From Nocardia higoensis NBRC 100133 (GTDB taxonomy: Bacteria > Actinomycetota > Actinomycetes > Mycobacteriales > Mycobacteriaceae), in contig NZ_BAGA01000077.1 in assembly GCF_000308595.1 (NCBI RefSeq), positions 246,550 to 310,549 of the forward strand: 64,000 nucleotides of DNA, read 5' to 3'. The notes beneath the pieces were generated by a model. It was not told the origin of the DNA. It saw nothing but the letters and a program-made list of their open reading frames with translations, and ran no database searches. The first letter of the stretch is position 1; each line of letters opens with the position of its first letter. Positions 62,844-64,000 of this stretch are shown here, piece after piece. The translations under genes were made by a program, and so were the position numbers.

Positions 62844-64000
62844 TCATCGCGAGTAGTCGTCGGGTTGGATCGGTAGATCAGGGCAGATCTTCACGTAGCC
62901 GAGATGCGGGGATATCCATTCACGCCAGTGCTGGCGGCTGATGTTCGCGGACAGTTTGGCGCACAATCGATCTTCGCTCGATTCGGCGGTCGGCCATATC
63001 CGCAAGGTGCCGTCCCAGCTACCCGAGACGATGCGCTGCCCGTCCGGACTGAACGACACACTGAAGACCGGGCCTGTGTGTCCGGTGAGTGGCTGGCCGA
63101 TCGGCTGTCTCGTGGCCGCATCCCAGACTCGCAGGGTGTCGTCCCATGCGCCGGAGACGATGCGCTGTCCATCCGGGCTGAACACCACACTGTCCACGAC
63201 TCCGGTGTGTCCGGTCATCGGCTGGCCGAGGGGTTCTCCGGTGGCCGCGTCCCACATCCGCACGGTGTTGTCCTGACTGGCGGAAACCATCCGGTGTCCA
63301 TCAGGGCTGTACGCCACGGCCATCACAGCGCCCGCGTGTCCGGTCATCGGCTCGCCGACGGGCTGTTCCGTGTGCGCGTCCCAGACGCGCACGGTGCCGT
63401 CCCAGCATGCGGAGGCGATTCGTCGACCGTCCGGACTGAACACCACGGTCTGCACGGTGCTCGGATGGCTGATCGGCGGTCCGATCGGTCGGCCGGTGTC
63501 TGCCTCCCACACCCGCACGGTGCTGTCGTAGCCGCCGGAGGCTATCTGTTTTCCGTCCGGGCTGAACGCGACGCTGATAATCCAGGAGGTGTGTCCGATC
63601 ATCGGCGGGCCGATCGGTTGCCCGGTGGTTGCGTCCCATAACCGTACGGTGGCGTCGCGTCCGCCTGTGGCTATCCGTCTTCCGTCCGGGCTGTAGGCCA
63701 CGCCGGCCACCGAGCCGGCATGCCCGGTGATCGGCGGGCCGACGGGTCGGCCGGTGGACACATCCCATATCCGCACGGTGCCGTCGCGGCCACCGGCGAC
63801 GATGCGTTGCCCGTCCGGGCTGAATGCCACATTGTTCACGGCTTGGGAGTGAGCGTCGATGAAGTCGACCGTGGAGACGTCCCAGACCCGCACGGTGCCG
63901 TCCATCGCGCCGGAGACGATGCGTTGCCCGTCCGGGCTCATCGCCACGCTGAAAGCGCCACTCGTGTGACCGACGAGTGGCTCTCCGATCGGCTGACCGG
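62844..64000 (-). CDS. WD40-repeat protein, C-terminal part (cut by right edge)
   Basis: The frame continues off the window. It shows about eight WD40 repeats of roughly 43 residues (FSPDGQRIVSGAWDDTLRVW, then DAATRQPIGQPLTGHTGPVF). The end, LCAKLSANISRQHWREWISP then GYVKICPDLPIQPDD, is the usual C-terminus of actinobacterial nSTAND NTPase-WD40 proteins, so the missing N-terminus probably holds an NTPase or protease. These proteins are thought to be signal-responsive switches, some in defence. Confidence 0.88.
   Translation of the reverse strand, partial: GQPIGEPLVGHTSGAFSVAMSPDGQRIVSGAMDGTVRVWDVSTVDFIDAHSQAVNNVAFSPDGQRIVAGGRDGTVRIWDVSTGRPVGPPITGHAGSVAGVAYSPDGRRIATGGRDATVRLWDATTGQPIGPPMIGHTSWIISVAFSPDGKQIASGGYDSTVRVWEADTGRPIGPPISHPSTVQTVVFSPDGRRIASACWDGTVRVWDAHTEQPVGEPMTGHAGAVMAVAYSPDGHRMVSASQDNTVRMWDAATGEPLGQPMTGHTGVVDSVVFSPDGQRIVSGAWDDTLRVWDAATRQPIGQPLTGHTGPVFSVSFSPDGQRIVSGSWDGTLRIWPTAESSEDRLCAKLSANISRQHWREWISPHLGYVKICPDLPIQPDDYSR

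Overview
The window is GC-rich DNA with short intergenic gaps, many GTG and TTG starts, and stop/start overlaps of the ATGA, GTGA and TTGA type. Together with the gene families (XRE-DUF397 pairs, EspC/WXG100-like secretion proteins, a CadI-like glyoxalase, paired cytochromes P450, nSTAND-type WD40 tails) this points to a mycolate actinomycete, most likely Nocardia or a close relative. No rRNA, tRNA or CRISPR array was seen.

Layout. 1-2.1 kb: edge of a minus-strand gene, then a TetR regulator divergent from an FAD monooxygenase, with two operator palindromes between them. 2.1-8.8 kb: a response-regulator remnant and an arsenic/metal resistance island: arsC, ACR3 pump and ArsR (minus), a two-domain ArsA ATPase (plus), then a CadI/ArsI glyoxalase divergent from a second ArsR, a CDF-like transporter and a DUF488 protein. 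8.8-18.4 kb: metabolism and regulators: acnA with a short upstream ORF, DoxX, LysR with a SnoaL-like protein and an NDH-2-like flavoprotein, and epoxide hydrolase divergent from a WYL regulator. 18.4-25 kb: a polymorphic-toxin locus: HEAT-repeat protein, colicin-D-type immunity protein, a 1,517-residue Rhs protein ending in a colicin-D-like tRNase domain, and its EspC-like secretion partner. 25-40.5 kb: a defence island: McrC, McrB and a GIY-YIG protein; a type I restriction-modification operon with two HsdM genes; and a stand-alone N6-adenine methylase fused to a HEPN-like RX4H region and a CPTC module. An IS256 remnant follows. 40.7-46.2 kb: XRE-DUF397, a 43-residue membrane peptide, a CYP157-like/CYP154-like P450 pair, small unknown proteins, and a DUF6069 protein behind a MerR-type promoter.

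46.5-58.2 kb: a minus-strand cluster that is the most unusual part of the window. A receiver-like regulator and a small membrane protein precede an Hsp70, a J-like/TPR membrane protein and a GrpE, closely linked to an FtsK/EccC-type ATPase, a tail-anchored coiled-coil protein, a WXG100-like protein, a predicted His-Cys (C80-like) effector and four small unknown proteins. I infer a chaperone-equipped, type VII-related export system. 58.6-64 kb: an HxlR/quinone-reductase pair, several small basic or unknown proteins, a secreted SGNH hydrolase, and the C-terminal part of a WD40 protein cut by the right edge.

The arsenic genes form a detoxification route (arsenate reduction, arsenite export, ATPase coupling). 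The Rhs and chaperone/FtsK loci may both use type VII-like export. The 25-40 kb block is dedicated to DNA restriction and modification.
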